Positions 42,183-52,237 of a stretch of DNA of 64,000 nt are shown here, piece after piece. Source of the DNA: Ascarosepion bandense. Taxonomy: Eukaryota > Mollusca > Cephalopoda > Sepiida > Sepiidae. The stretch spans positions 2,846,001-2,910,000 of the forward strand of contig JBBBDQ010000420.1 in the NCBI GenBank assembly GCA_037127315.1, read 5' to 3'. The notes below the pieces were generated by a model. It had not been told where the DNA came from and made no database searches. It saw only the letters and a program-made list of their open reading frames with translations. A program made the position numbers and the translations under genes. Numbering within the stretch: the first letter of the stretch is position 1; each line of letters opens with the position of its first letter.

Positions 42183-42556
42183 TATCAGTCTCCTCGTCAG
42201 CCTTGGACCGCCGTACTTATATATCTCAGCTGGTATTGAGTCATCACCAGGTGACTTTTCACAAGACATCTGTCCAAAAGACTTTGAAAGTTCATCCACT
42301 GTTGGTAGGTCTTCAAGCAATCAATCAACAGGGACCTATGGGAGCCGAACGATGGCCTCCTCATTGATGATTGAGGGCGGGTTTAGGACTCTGTCAAAGT
42401 GTTCTCCTCAGCGATGTAGTATCGCTCCTCTGTCAGAAATCAGTGAGTTACCATCATCATTCATGAGGAGGAGGGAACCAGATGAGACAAGACTGTAGAC
42501 CGCTTTGAGGACACTATTAAAGTTCTTCATATCTTTCCTCTCCGCAAATCTCTGTA
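42183..42556 (-). pseudogene. LINE-B ORF segment, inverted 5' part
   Basis: The minus strand reads FAERKDMKNFNSVLKAVYSL, then LHRWGEHFDRVLN and ELSKSFGQMSCEKSPGDDSI followed by PAEIYKYGGP. This is the region just upstream of the RT domain in LINE polyproteins of the type often annotated as endonuclease-reverse transcriptase. Its orientation is opposite to the rest of the element. Confidence 0.78.
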
Positions 42557-43599
42557 TGGCAATACCAGTTGAGATATACAAGTATGGCGGCCCAAGTCTG
42601 ACCAGGAGCCTGACATACTTGTTTACAATAATGTGGGCCCAGGAAAAAAACTTTCCAAGTAATTTAAAGATGCCTCAGTTATTGACCTGTACAAGCAGAA
42701 GAGGGATAGAAATTCCTGTAACAACCACCGTGGCATTTTCCTGCTCTCAGCAGCTGCGAAAATCCTAGCCCGTGTCCTAATGAACCGCCTTATTACACAT
42801 CTAAAAAGAGATGTACTCCCTGAGAGTCAATGTGGTTTCGGTGCGGGCCAGAGCAAGGTTGACATGATTTTGCAGCTCGGCAACTCCAGGAAGAGAGCCA
42901 GAAACAAAATGTCGATCTGTATATCACCTTCGTAGATCTCACAAAAGCATTTGATACAGTTTTCCGCAATGGGTTGTGGAAGATCATGGCAAAGTTTGGG
43001 TGCTAATCCAAATTCATTGCAATGATCAAAGAGTTCCACGACGGCATGAATGCCAGGGCGCAGGACAATGGCTAGTAATCCCAGCCTTTTCCCTATGACA
43101 AATGTTCATGGTTGCCTTCCGAGATGGAGATGTGGATGTTAGGTTCCACCACTGCACTGATGGCGGTCTGTTCAACCTCTGGACGCTGCAGGTCAAAACA
43201 AAGGTGAAAACAGATATTGCTCGTGACTTCCTATTTGCTGACGACTGTACACTAAACGCCAGCTCCCAATTGGATATGCAAAGAAGCATAGATCTCTTTG
43301 CCACAGCTTGCAAGGATTTTTGCCTCACCATCTCCACTAGGGAAACTGAGTTCCCGCATCAGCCAGCATCTACAGACCCTTACATTGAATCCAACATCTT
43401 TTTAAATGGCCAGAGGTTGACAGCTACACACAAGTTTGTGTACCGTGTCAGTACGATATGTCGCTGCACAAACATCGACAAAGAGGATAGCAAGAGCCAG
43501 TGCAGCATATGCCAAACTGAGAGAGAGAGAGAGAGTGAGAGTCTGGTAGTGCCGTGGACTGATTATAGACACAAAGCTCTAAGTGTATAGAGCTGTAGT

Positions 43600-43735
43600 C
43601 CTTCCATCCCTACTCTGTGCTTGCGAAACATGGACAGTCTACAGCAGGCATGCGAAACAACTGAATGCCTTCCATCCCTACTCTGTGCTTGCGAAACATG
43701 GACAGTCTACAGCAGGCATGCGAAACAACTGAATG
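43600..43735 (+). repeat. perfect 68-bp tandem duplication inside LINE-B
   Basis: Copies at 43600-43667 and 43668-43735 appear identical (both start ccttccatccctactctgtg). 68 is not a multiple of three, so the duplication shifts the frame. Identity implies it arose late, after the element had decayed. Confidence 0.9.
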
Positions 43736-43965
43736 CCTTCCATATAAATTACCTGCTTGCCCTCCTCAATAACAAATAGCACCAGAAAAATTCCAGACTC
43801 AGATGTGCTTGAACGTGCCAAGTCTGACAGCATTCATGCCATACTTCTCTGCTGTCAACTTCGGTGGGATGGTCATACACTACGCATGGAGGACAACTCT
43901 TCTATGGCGAACGGTGTACAGGAAAACGTTCGCTTGGCCGGCCAAAGTTGAGGTACAAAGACAGC

Positions 43966-44195
43966 TTAACCCTCTAGGGCCATTCGTATCATATTTGATA
44001 CAGTATTTCCCTATAAGGGAACATTTGGTATTTCCCTATAAGGAAACATTTGGTATTCATTGACTGAGCAGTCAGTACTGCTTTCATTTGAAATTTATAA
44101 AATATTTCTCTTAAAAAAATTTTCAGGAAAATATTTCTCTCAAGGCTTGTTTTCATACTGTATCAAATATGATACGAATGACCCTAGAGGGTTAA
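43966..44195. mobile_element. piggyBac-like MITE, TTAA target
   Basis: TTAA at 43966-43969 and 44192-44195 flank inverted ends: CCCTCTAGGGCCATTCGTAT on the left, reverse complement CCCTCTAGGGTCATTCGTAT on the right, extending through catatttgatacagta for about 36 bp. The TTAA duplication and CCYT-type ends are characteristic of piggyBac-superfamily elements. No transposase is encoded. Removing it with one TTAA restores the LINE-B frame (KDSL-KETLKCC). Confidence 0.9.
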
Positions 44196-44524
44196 AGGAG
44201 ACCCTCAAGTGCTGTGACATCCCATACTCTTCCTGGGAAACCACTGCTAAAGACAGAGCTGCCTGGAGATCCCAAGTGAAATATTGAGCTGCAAAGTTTG
44301 ATGAGGGTCGCATCAGGGACCACAAAGAGAGGCACCAGAAAAGGAAGGATCACAAATGCTCCACCCACCTGCTTGGGTCTGCCCCCTGCATCCGCTACCT
44401 CTGCTGCAACAGGCTCTTCCGTGAAAAGATTAGCATTATCAACCAACTCTGCACACAATAAAGCTCTTAGCGACCAGGAGTCATGGTATTCTTCACCTGC
44501 CAGGGGGAAGAACGTCATAAATAT

Positions 44525-45360
44525 ATATATTGTTTTTGTTTTCCAACAAAGTCAGATATAGTTACAGTAAAAACATATTTAAAATGTATTTCACAACATA
44601 ATAATGATATCAAATAAATACTTAGCCTATCTAAATAATATAATTTACCCTATGACTAATAACAATGACCTTAAAAATTAATTACAACTGCCGTAAAAAA
44701 AACCCTGCTTATTGAAGGACCAACGTATATACAAAAGTATTGTTTATAGATCTCGAATTCATTCGGATGATGATGATGTTAAATTTTACTTGGGTTGACC
44801 TCTAGCAGATGGAAGCTGAAACTTAATTACCAAGTGCTGTCTTTAAACAAAAGTAAATACTAAAAAAACACTAATGTATCCATATATTATTGGCAATTAA
44901 AACAATAAGAAGAACCCAATTATTACCTGGTATATTTTCACTAAAACAAATTGCAACGGAAAAAATGGCAAGTATTTTAGAAAAACTTGTCATCTTAAAT
45001 CATATAAATAACCCATATCTATTTAGCAAATATGGCTATTTAATAACCACATGCTGCCATAGAACGAATACTTAAATTCTTAGAGCCCGATTTATATAAA
45101 TTCATCTATAATTTTTTTTCTTTCTTTCTTTCCCTCGCAAATATTATTAATAATTAGAAATTAAGCTTCTTTGATTTCATGTCCATGCATATATATTTTT
45201 AAGTTAAAATATTAATTTTAATAAAAAATTTGAATTTTTATCTACATGTTATCTTAGAATTTGACAAAATCTTTTATTAAAAAAGCAGTAACCTAAATTT
45301 ATAAGATTTAATTCCAATGAATATCAAGTGAAATTCAGATCTATTAAACTGACAGTTTGA
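44525..45360. other. unannotated interval
   Basis: AT-rich; segment 45250-45360 shares a loose match with 56.28-56.37 kb (upstream part of the hammerhead remnant). Confidence 0.4.
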
Positions 45361-45365
45361 AAAAT

Positions 45366-45413
45366 GCACCTGATGACTGCATAAAGCATGGAACTTTTAG
45401 TCGTGCCATAGAC
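45366..45413 (+). ncRNA. hammerhead-like motif, decayed
   Basis: Stem I 5' AUGCAC, core CUGAUGA, hairpin around GCAUAAAGC, GGAAC in place of GAAAC, loop UUUUA, triplet GUC and stem I 3' GUGC-C-AU (6 pairs with one bulge). (TA)n begins about 18 nt downstream at 45431. A more decayed relative lies at 56375-56400, again ahead of a TA tract. The GAAA box looks one base short, so activity is doubtful. Confidence 0.5.
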
Positions 45414-45429
45414 GTAGAACAATATGTAT

Positions 45430-45430
<1 letters not shown>

Positions 45431-45465
<35 letters not shown>

Positions 45466-45557
45466 GCTTTGTTCATTCTACATTAAGCACTATTTTCTTA
45501 ACAACTGAATAATAGCACTATAAATGTCTGTGCCCTTATATATATTTATTGATTCAT

Positions 45558-45602
<45 letters not shown>

Positions 45603-45676
45603 CATCATAGTTATATATATATATATATATATCTTTCTCTCTCTTTCTATATATATATATATATATATATATATGG
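45431..45676. repeat. (TA)n tracts
   Basis: TA runs at 45431-45462, 45561-45600, 45612-45632 and 45647-45674, with short CT/GA runs between. Open frames of YIYIYI type here are microsatellite translations. Confidence 0.93.
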
Positions 45677-45742
45677 AGAGAGAGAGTGAGAGAAGAAAAG
45701 AGATACATAGATAGGTAAATAGATATGAATAGTGTGAGAGAT

Positions 45743-45971
45743 TGTTGTAACACCAAATATAAGGAACAATAAAATATAACAAACGCAGTTATTATATATT
45801 TTCAGGCACAACAATATTTGCTTTTTTAAAATTCTCACCGACCAGGATACAGCAGGATAAGGAATTACTATCTACACCTCATGTATTGTTTAGCAGCCAT
45901 GTTGTTGGTTTTCCTGCCCTTTTTAGCATGAAGAGTAAATGAATGGGTTGTCTCTATTAAGACCTCCTCAG
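45743..45971 (-). repeat. 3' LTR of gypsy-like element
   Basis: Starts tgttgtaacacc on the plus strand; ends near cctcctca. The minus-strand termini would be TG...CA. Confidence 0.7.
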
Positions 45972-46317
45972 TTTATCCTTTGTTCGGATGACTTATTTCG
46001 GGAATTTATTTGCAATCGATAAGGTTTTGTCAGAAGTCTATACGATTTTCTAAATGTACGTTTTGGTGGTGTCCTATGATTATCCTTTGGTATATCTTAG
46101 GATTATTGTGGTGTTTAATAAGATATCTAGCGGTAAGGGGAAGTTTGATTTGGTTTTTGGAAGGTGAGAGGATCATAATTGGTTGGCATGTCAAATCCAA
46201 ACTCTAGATTCTATATCCAGATTTATATGTAACATTTTCAGAACGACGTAGAATGCGTCCTTGAAACTACTTTTCTTTTGCCGTTGCGATATTGTCTTAG
46301 TACATATGTGCGTTTCA

Positions 46318-46545
46318 TTACTCCATGACATTAGATTCTGCCATTAATGTTACAAATACCGAGTTCGCGTCGGTTTTCTTTTTCGTTTTTAACGAATTTC
46401 TTGTGGATTGGACTTTCAGCATTTTTTTTTTAAAGTTAGCGTCACAAAAATTTTCTCTATATCCAATCTGGCAGCAAACATTGCACTTGTATTTCTTAAA
46501 CGGGCAAAAACGTGCATAATGCCAGTGATCACAAGAACAATAAGT
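46318..46545 (-). pseudogene. gag zinc-knuckle fragment
   Basis: The minus-strand peptide contains WHYARFCPFKKYKCNVC then CQIGYRENFC. This has the layout of the paired CCHC knuckles of gypsy/K02A2.6-type Gag. The histidine of the second knuckle is Y, and the first knuckle spacing is disturbed at the LINE insertion point. Gag is followed directly by noncoding sequence and the 3' LTR. Nucleic-acid binding is the family role; this copy is broken. Confidence 0.65.
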
Positions 46546-46733
46546 TTTTTTTTTTAATCCTATCACCCCAAGTGGTGACGCCACTGATGCGCATGGGGCT
46601 AATTAAGAGTAGAATGATTGGAAAAGAGAAAGCCGGGAACTACATCCTAAACAGGAAACAAGGGATGAGCCTCTTCACCTGTTCAATAGATGGGGTGGAG
46701 TGTGAACCGGGCGATAGTTAAGTCTATGATGGC
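46545..46733 (-). mobile_element. LINE-C 3' end inserted in the gag region
   Basis: Poly(T) at 46546-46556 on the plus strand is the poly(A) tail of a minus-strand insertion ending cacttggggtgataggatt. The body (ccggttcacactccacccca and neighbours) matches the tandem copies at 38.25-38.56 kb. Confidence 0.78.
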
Positions 46734-47309
46734 GGATTCTTTTCTTTTGTTACCGACGAGGTGTTTAGCTTTTACATTTAAAAAAAGTTGCATTCAGTTA
46801 TTATAGCTTGAATTCTGATGTCTTTATCGTGTTCCAGTTTGGAAAGCAGTTTGGTCCGAAATTCACTTGTGATTTAGACCTGCGATAAAAATCAATCATT
46901 TAAACTACTCCTCTGTGAGGGAATTTAATTTAATTTTTTTACATTCCCAAATAACGCTACCAGCGAACGTTACATAATCGTTTTCGTCATTTTTTTCCTA
47001 ATTTGAGACAATTACACCTGGTATTAAACAGTGACGTTTTTTACAAAGATTTCTTTTAACGATTCTACTGTTTCTGTAAATGCGAAATCCATTGGCTGTA
47101 TTGGTAGGATGTCATTTGAGTAACGGTCGTGTTCCTGGGTTCCTCATTTTCAAATTAGTAGACGGATTTTCCAATCTTCGTCGTTCTGTGAAAATTCGTT
47201 CTGGAAAATGTCTATCCATTTTTATACTACGAAGCAAATGTTTTTCCGCTTTTATTGTTGTAACGGAATTCCGCTATGTTGTTATCAATGTTATCCATAG
47301 AACTTGTGT

Positions 47310-47459
47310 TCAAATTCCTTCTTCTAAAATTTCAAAGTGGTGATTGAAGTGTTGACTAAACTGTTGAGCTATCATAGTCAACAACTGCTGTTGTGACATT
47401 TGGAATTGTTCTTGTTGTTGATTCAATGTCTCTTTCAGTATGTCTGGTAGTGTCGCCAT
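47310..47459 (-). pseudogene. gag N-terminus of gypsy-like element
   Basis: ATG at about 47459 opens MATLPDILKETLNQQQEQFQ, a glutamine-rich Gag N-terminus, and reads 50 codons before the frame is lost. The sequence between here and the zinc knuckle (46735-47310) is decayed gag. Confidence 0.55.
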
Positions 47460-47501
47460 TTTAGTGTGATTCTGTTTCTCTAATCCTCGTCTCCAATAAT
47501 T

Positions 47502-47740
47502 TGTTGTGAACCCAGATATTAGGAACAACGAAATATAACAAACTCATTTATATATTTTTGAATCACAACAGTATTCGTTTATTTTAATTCCCTTATACAG
47601 CAGGATTGGCTGGAATAAAAAAAAATAATAATTTTTACACATGGTGTATTGTCATGCAACCATATTGTTCGTGCTGTCCTTTTTAGTATGAAGAGTCAAT
47701 GAATCATTAGGGGAGAGTTGTCTCCCCTAATAGAGACAGC
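47502..47740 (-). repeat. 5' LTR of gypsy-like element
   Basis: Starts tgttgtgaaccc on the plus strand and ends near tagagaca. A local inverted pair ggggagagttgtctcccc lies near its outer edge. Confidence 0.7.
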
Positions 47741-47784
47741 GACACAAAAGTAATTACACAGCTAAAAAGGCATATTCTTCGTTC

Positions 47785-47785
<1 letters not shown>

Positions 47786-47818
<33 letters not shown>
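47786..47818. repeat. (AC)n microsatellite
   Basis: About 16 AC units followed by a short TA run. Confidence 0.93.
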
Positions 47819-47820
<2 letters not shown>

Positions 47821-47867
47821 ATATATATACATATATACATCTTTGTTCTCATCTTGATTGACATAGG

Positions 47868-47925
47868 TGTTATAATAGATACATCGTTTCGACCAAGTAC
47901 GCTCTGATCATCATCAGGTGTCCAT
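47868..47925 (-). ncRNA. hammerhead-like motif, weak
   Basis: Minus strand: CUGAUGA, one extra U, stem II GAUCA/UGGUC with a 9-nt loop, GAAAC, short stem III and triplet GUA. I cannot draw stem I. A TA-rich tract lies downstream at 47820-47838. Confidence 0.35.
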
Positions 47926-48090
47926 AGATTGGCTGTTGTGAATTATCTTGTTGATTATTGCAAAATAGCCTGTGAAATCAGTTATTGTTCTTCCATGTTG
48001 GATTTGGTTTATCACCACCAGGACCACTAGATGATACTAAAAGTTCTAAATAATTCCAAGATTATTGAAAATTAATCAACTCGGAAATAA

Positions 48091-48094
48091 ATAC

Positions 48095-48146
<52 letters not shown>
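48091..48146. repeat. (GATA)n microsatellite
   Basis: About 14 units; interrupted by the Helitron H6 insertion, with (GATA)n resuming at 48627. Confidence 0.95.
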
Positions 48147-48626
48147 CTAAACTTATTTATAAATGGAACTTTGTCTCTGTGTGTGTGTGTCTGTGTGTGT
48201 GTGTATCCGTTACCTATAGACTCCGAAACGGCTATTGATAGTAGATCGATAGATCTAAACTTATTCATAAATCAAACTTTGTCTGTGTGTGTGTGTGTGT
48301 TTGTGTGTGTCCGTTACATATAGACTCTGAACTGCTGAACCGATATTCTTGAAAATTTACACAATTGTACTATAAGCATCTGCAAATGTTCTTAGCTAGG
48401 TTTTGTGTCGAGGTACCCCCGATAAATATCGAAAATCGATAATCGAAAAAATCTTGTCATAGAAGGAGTGGTCCGATTTTAATCAAATTTGATACACTCA
48501 TAGACAAAGACATACGAAACGATATTCAGAAGTTACAAGGTTGCAGTTTTTACAATAGTACAGAAAATCGATAATATATATATACAACTTTCATCACACG
48601 CAAGCAACGCTGGGCTATAATGCTAG
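48146..48626 (+). mobile_element. Helitron copy H6, internally deleted with duplicated 5' end
   Basis: A first 5' end (TCTAAACTTATTTATAAATG at 48146) breaks off near 48235. A second 5' end starts at 48254 after a short gatagatagatc stretch and continues to the 3' terminus ctgggctataatgctag at 48626. The middle is deleted, joining the (TA) block to the 3' hairpin. (GATA)n flanks both sides. Confidence 0.83.

Positions 48627-48688
<62 letters not shown>
48627..48688. repeat. (GATA)n microsatellite
   Basis: About 15 units beginning at the base after the Helitron CTAG end. Confidence 0.95.
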
Positions 48689-48689
<1 letters not shown>

Positions 48690-49130
48690 GAATAGTATGA
48701 GAGTTATAAAGGATTTACTCATCTACATAGAAAGAAATGAATGCATTGAGATAGCTCCCTACATGGAGAATTACTAGAGAGTTAATGTTCAATGTTAACG
48801 ATAGCAAATCGATTCTTCAGCTGACTGGCGTCCCGGGTATTTTTGACGATAAGTGCAGGAATAATTTAGGCTAAACATCTCAAAATGCCAAGCCCTGTTA
48901 TAGCATACTAGTCCATCCTTGTAAAGCTGAAAAGAAAAACGACAAGCAGTGTTATACGAAAATATTTGTAAATAATTATTCATAGTGCAGTAACAAGAGG
49001 TCATTATTGGTGCTTCTCCATAAAGTTTCTATCGCTTTAAAGTAAAACACATCCCGGTTTCAGCAAGATAACTTAGATTAGTCAATATCTGTTGACTTTT
49101 CAGAAGTAGTTCACAAGTAGCAATAATCTA
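48690..49130. other. unannotated interval
   Basis: No recognised gene or repeat. Confidence 0.4.
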
Positions 49131-49137
49131 TCTAAAA

Positions 49138-49430
49138 ATGAATATCGGCAAGGAACAAGAAATAGGAAAGCCGAGTTCGAATTCCAGTTGAATTCTTTGT
49201 ATTCACTTTCGCACAAATACCTTTGAAAAAGGTATTAATCCGTCTCTTCCCTCTCCAGCTACGAGTTAAATGGCAGGATAGATTGGGTTATATATCTTTG
49301 GTTGGCAACTAGTCTCACGCGGAATGTAACGACAATCTACTGCTGGAAAATATTCTACCCAGTCAATCAGGTCCCTTTGAGACATGATCAGTCAAGCGGA
49401 TATCAAATATAGCACTTAAATGACTGAAAC
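49138..49430 (+). mobile_element. SINE-1 copy, 5' end trimmed
   Basis: Starts within the A-box region (aatatcggcaaggaac); B-box region gagttcgaattcc is intact; tail reduced to aaatgactga; several substitutions in the hairpin. Confidence 0.8.
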
Positions 49431-49434
49431 TAAT

Positions 49435-49700
49435 ACAGTTTTCCAAGCGATCGACATGAAAACGCTTTAATCGTTATCGGAAGATATAATATAAGAAACC
49501 CACAGGAAGGATACAAATCGAACCAACATTGACAATTTTTTTTAATCAAGAGTAACTTTTAGTTTATTTAAGGTTAGTTTATTTCGTTTGGTTCATGATC
49601 TTTGGCGTTCCACATTGTTGTAAATGTCCACTTTTCATTGCCTTTTCATCATGATTAGTCATATTCATGACGTAAAAAATAGTCCAGGATTGTTTTCTGC
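49435..49700. other. unannotated interval
   Basis: No recognised gene or repeat. Confidence 0.4.
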
Positions 49701-49711
49701 TTAACTTTTTT

Positions 49712-49960
49712 TAAAATCATTTCACCCCAAGCAAGGCGGAAATGCCACTGATGTGTGTGGGGGGGGGGGCTACATAACTGTAAAAAGATTAATTAGAAGA
49801 GAGTGAAGAGTGCAAACCAGTTAGAAAGGAGCAATAGAAAGATGAGAATGCAGGTGTGATGACAGGTACATAGGTGGAGAGAAGGGAAGGTTATACGGGG
49901 GCGGAGAGAGAGCTAGAGTCCAGTGGTTAATAGATGAGTATTGACATTGTGTATAAACTA
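49712..49960 (-). mobile_element. LINE-A-related 3' end
   Basis: The minus strand ends gccttgcttggggtgaaatg and then an A-rich tail. The G11 run near 49759 (plus) and purine-rich body are a variant of the LINE-A 3' UTR. Confidence 0.7.
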
Positions 49961-50760
49961 TTTATGAAAGCAAATAACATGTCCAAGTTTGTGCAAAATA
50001 TTTTTTAAATTTTGAATATGGATATTTTGAGTAATCTGGCTTCCTCTGGTATCACATAATTTGATTTTATTCCAAAGATATTAACGTTTGATCGTTATTT
50101 CTTTCAACAACTCTAATCACATTAGAGGCTTGTTCAACGAGAGTACGACGACGACACCAATTACGTGATAATTTACCTGAAATTGCACAAATCCGTATCT
50201 GTATCTAAGTAATACTTTTTTTGACTCCCGAAGAATATCTCGAAAATATTGCTTATTTTCTTCCATCGTCAATGAATTAATAATAAACACAAACTTTAAA
50301 TTGTTCACACTAATAGGACAGAAGGCACCAATATAGTTTGAATGTATTTCAAAAATGAATTTTTTTCATTATAAATCATTCATATATTCTGTTACTTTTA
50401 GTTCAAAATATCGAATGAAGTCAAAAAATGAAACACTACTAATCCTATTTAAATCAAAGATAGTAATGTTTATGCTATCACGCTTAGACAAAATCGTAAA
50501 TTAAGAAGAACTAATAAACTGAATTGTGTATGCATTTACGATATCCTATTTTTCCACATTAAAGAAATGCACTTCTTGTTGAAATGAATCTACAAACTTG
50601 CATCTCTATATTAGTAGAAGTTTTATTGATTTTTAAAAGTCATCTGGGAGTTATAAATTCAAATGATAAGAGCGAGTCAATCATTATAAATTAAGTCTTC
50701 TGTAGATTCATGACATTATTTTAATAAAGAGCACATTTTCAAGCGTTGCGCCTTTTCCGA
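49960..50760. other. unannotated interval
   Basis: AT-rich; no gene or repeat recognised. Confidence 0.4.
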
Positions 50761-50874
50761 CTAACATTTTCCACTGACAGGAAGTGGACAGATTATATTG
50801 AATCAATTGCTCAGCCTGCTGCAGGGAAAGTTGACTAGATAATTTTTTTCGCCAGAATCTCTCTTACAAATGTA

Positions 50875-51574
50875 CTAGCAGTATAGCCCGGCGTTTGCCC
50901 GTGTGTAATTAAAGCTTTTAACTAATCCATGGTCCTGGAGCTCAGACACTTTGGACGTTGGCACGAAAAACGAAAAAGCAATAGTTGTTTCCAGTTAAAG
51001 GCAAAACCGTAGACTGAAAGAAAAATGAATGGATGTAAGTCAAATTTTGATTTCCTGGTATCGATATCAAATAAGTTTTTTTCGTCGTAAACTGAATTTT
51101 GAAGGCTAAATAAGTCCTCTGAGTACATGGTATCATGGCTGAGACTAAGAACTACAATTATACCAACTTAGAGCCAAACCCGAATCAAAAACTAAAATGA
51201 AAGGGCTGAAAAAAATACAGACAGATAAACAGACACACACACAAATCGATTTTCTGCACTACTGTAAGAACTGCAACCTTGAAACTTCTGAATATCCTTT
51301 CTTATGTCTTTGTCTATGAGTGTATCAAATTTGATTAAAATCGGACCACTACTTCTATAACCCGATTTTTTTTATTATCGATTTTTGATATATATAGGGG
51401 GTACCTCGACACAAAACCTTGCTAAGAACACTCGAAGACACTTATAGTACAACTGTGTAAATTTTCAAGAAAATCGGTTCAGCCGTTTCGGAGTCTATAG
51501 GTAACGGACACAAAGGCGTACACAGACACACACACGCACACACAGACAAAGTTCCATTTATAAAGAAGTTTAGA
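50875..51574 (-). mobile_element. Helitron copy H7, inserted in LINE-A
   Basis: 700 bp; 3' end reverse complement tatactgctag, 5' end TCTAAACTTCTTTATAAATG. The internal (TA)n is missing. Joining the flanks at A^T gives acaaatgtataagtctatta, which aligns with uninterrupted LINE-A copies, so the exact pre-insertion site is visible. Confidence 0.9.
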
Positions 51575-51821
51575 TAAGTCTATTATTCGTCCCTGATTTC
51601 AATATTGCTGCTACATGTGGTTCTGTTATATTTAGAGATTTTTTATAAAATCCAAAGAAGAGTAAGCAATATCACTGGTCCTGACATGGCATCTCAGCTT
51701 CGGTTAATTTCGTTCCACCGAAATGTAGCCTCCCTGTGTCATTTCTCTAAAGGCATTCAATAATTCATAAATTTTTCTCTTTGGTACCTGGACTTTATGA
51801 ACTTAAGCTCAGTTATGTGCT

Positions 51822-52090
51822 GGTGGTGTAACTGGTAACACCTCAGAAAGAGAAATCGGAGAGGTGAGTTTAAATTTCAGTTGGTTTTGTTACATTCACT
51901 TACGCACGAATACCCTCGGAATAGGGATGAACACATCTCTTCTCCCACTCCCAGGCTATAAGCTGAATAGCAGAACATACTGAGTTGTTGGTTGGTAATT
52001 CTCCTTGGTTGGTAACTCGTCTATCACAGAAAGAAACGAGAACGTACTGTGGAAAATCCTTCTGCCATGGTCTTCTAATCATGTATCATT
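51822..52090 (+). mobile_element. SINE-1, diverged
   Basis: A-box-like tggtggtgtaactgg and B-box-like gagtttaaatttc are decayed. The cattcacttacgcacgaata and gttggtaactcgtctatca blocks identify the family. Inserted in LINE-A sequence. Confidence 0.7.
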
Positions 52091-52237
52091 AACTATAATT
52101 TTTATAATTAACTATAGTTTTAATTAACTAGTTTGGCGGAAAAGTCTCTTCATTTTGCAGTTTCAATTGATAGGTTTAACTGTAGGTTCTATGCTACCAG
52201 TTTATTCTATCACTTGGGAAACCCTTTCGGCTTCTTC

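Larger units (their letters stand above)
42557..44522 (+). pseudogene. LINE-B RT and C-terminus, main segment
   Basis: Begins IPVEIYKYGGPSLTRSLT. RT landmarks follow across frameshifts: NHRGIFLLSAAAKILARVL (near 42725), ESQCGFGAGQSKVDMI (near 42822), FVDLTKAFDTVFRNGLW (near 42930), the catalytic box DFLFADDCTLNAS with both aspartates (near 43230), then IYESNIFLNGQ-type sequence and the C-terminal CETWTVYSRHAKQLNAFH (43626-43680). A WETTAKDRAAWRSQVKY block precedes the final CCHC-like motif CIRYLCCNRLF. The element carries a MITE at 43966-44195 and a 68-bp duplication at 43600-43735. Confidence 0.82.
45743..47740 (-). mobile_element. Ty3/gypsy-like LTR element lacking pol
   Basis: Two related LTRs lie in the same direction. 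The 3' LTR (45743 to about 45971) and 5' LTR (47502 to about 47740) both carry, in plus-strand order, tgttgt, ggaacaa.aaatataacaaac, atacagcaggat, tgtcctttttagtatgaaga (or its equivalent) and ttgtctc. Just inside the 5' LTR the primer-binding-site-like tggagacgaggatt (minus strand, 47482-47495) complements a tRNA-type 3' end. A gag start and zinc-knuckle region follow, but no protease, RT or integrase, so the element is internally deleted. By eye the LTRs are roughly 70% identical, implying an old insertion. Outer edges are approximate. Confidence 0.75.
50765..52235 (+). pseudogene. LINE-A C-terminal region, interrupted by Helitron H7 and a SINE-1
   Basis: 50780-50874 reads WTDYIESIAQPAAGKVD-like sequence and resumes after the Helitron at 51575 with KSIIRP, then the RFFIKSKEE region and SFRSTEM. 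It continues to about 51820, where a SINE-1 interrupts. Sequence at 52128-52235 (LARKSLHFAVSIDRFNCRFY) is the next part of the LINE. Stops and frameshifts are present throughout. Confidence 0.68.

Noticed and set aside
45562..45838. Open frames with long YIYIYI or TH runs
   Set aside because: Translations of (TA)n or (CA)n microsatellites; the same applies at 19.6-19.9, 38.7-39.1, 40.0-40.2 and 62.0-62.4 kb.
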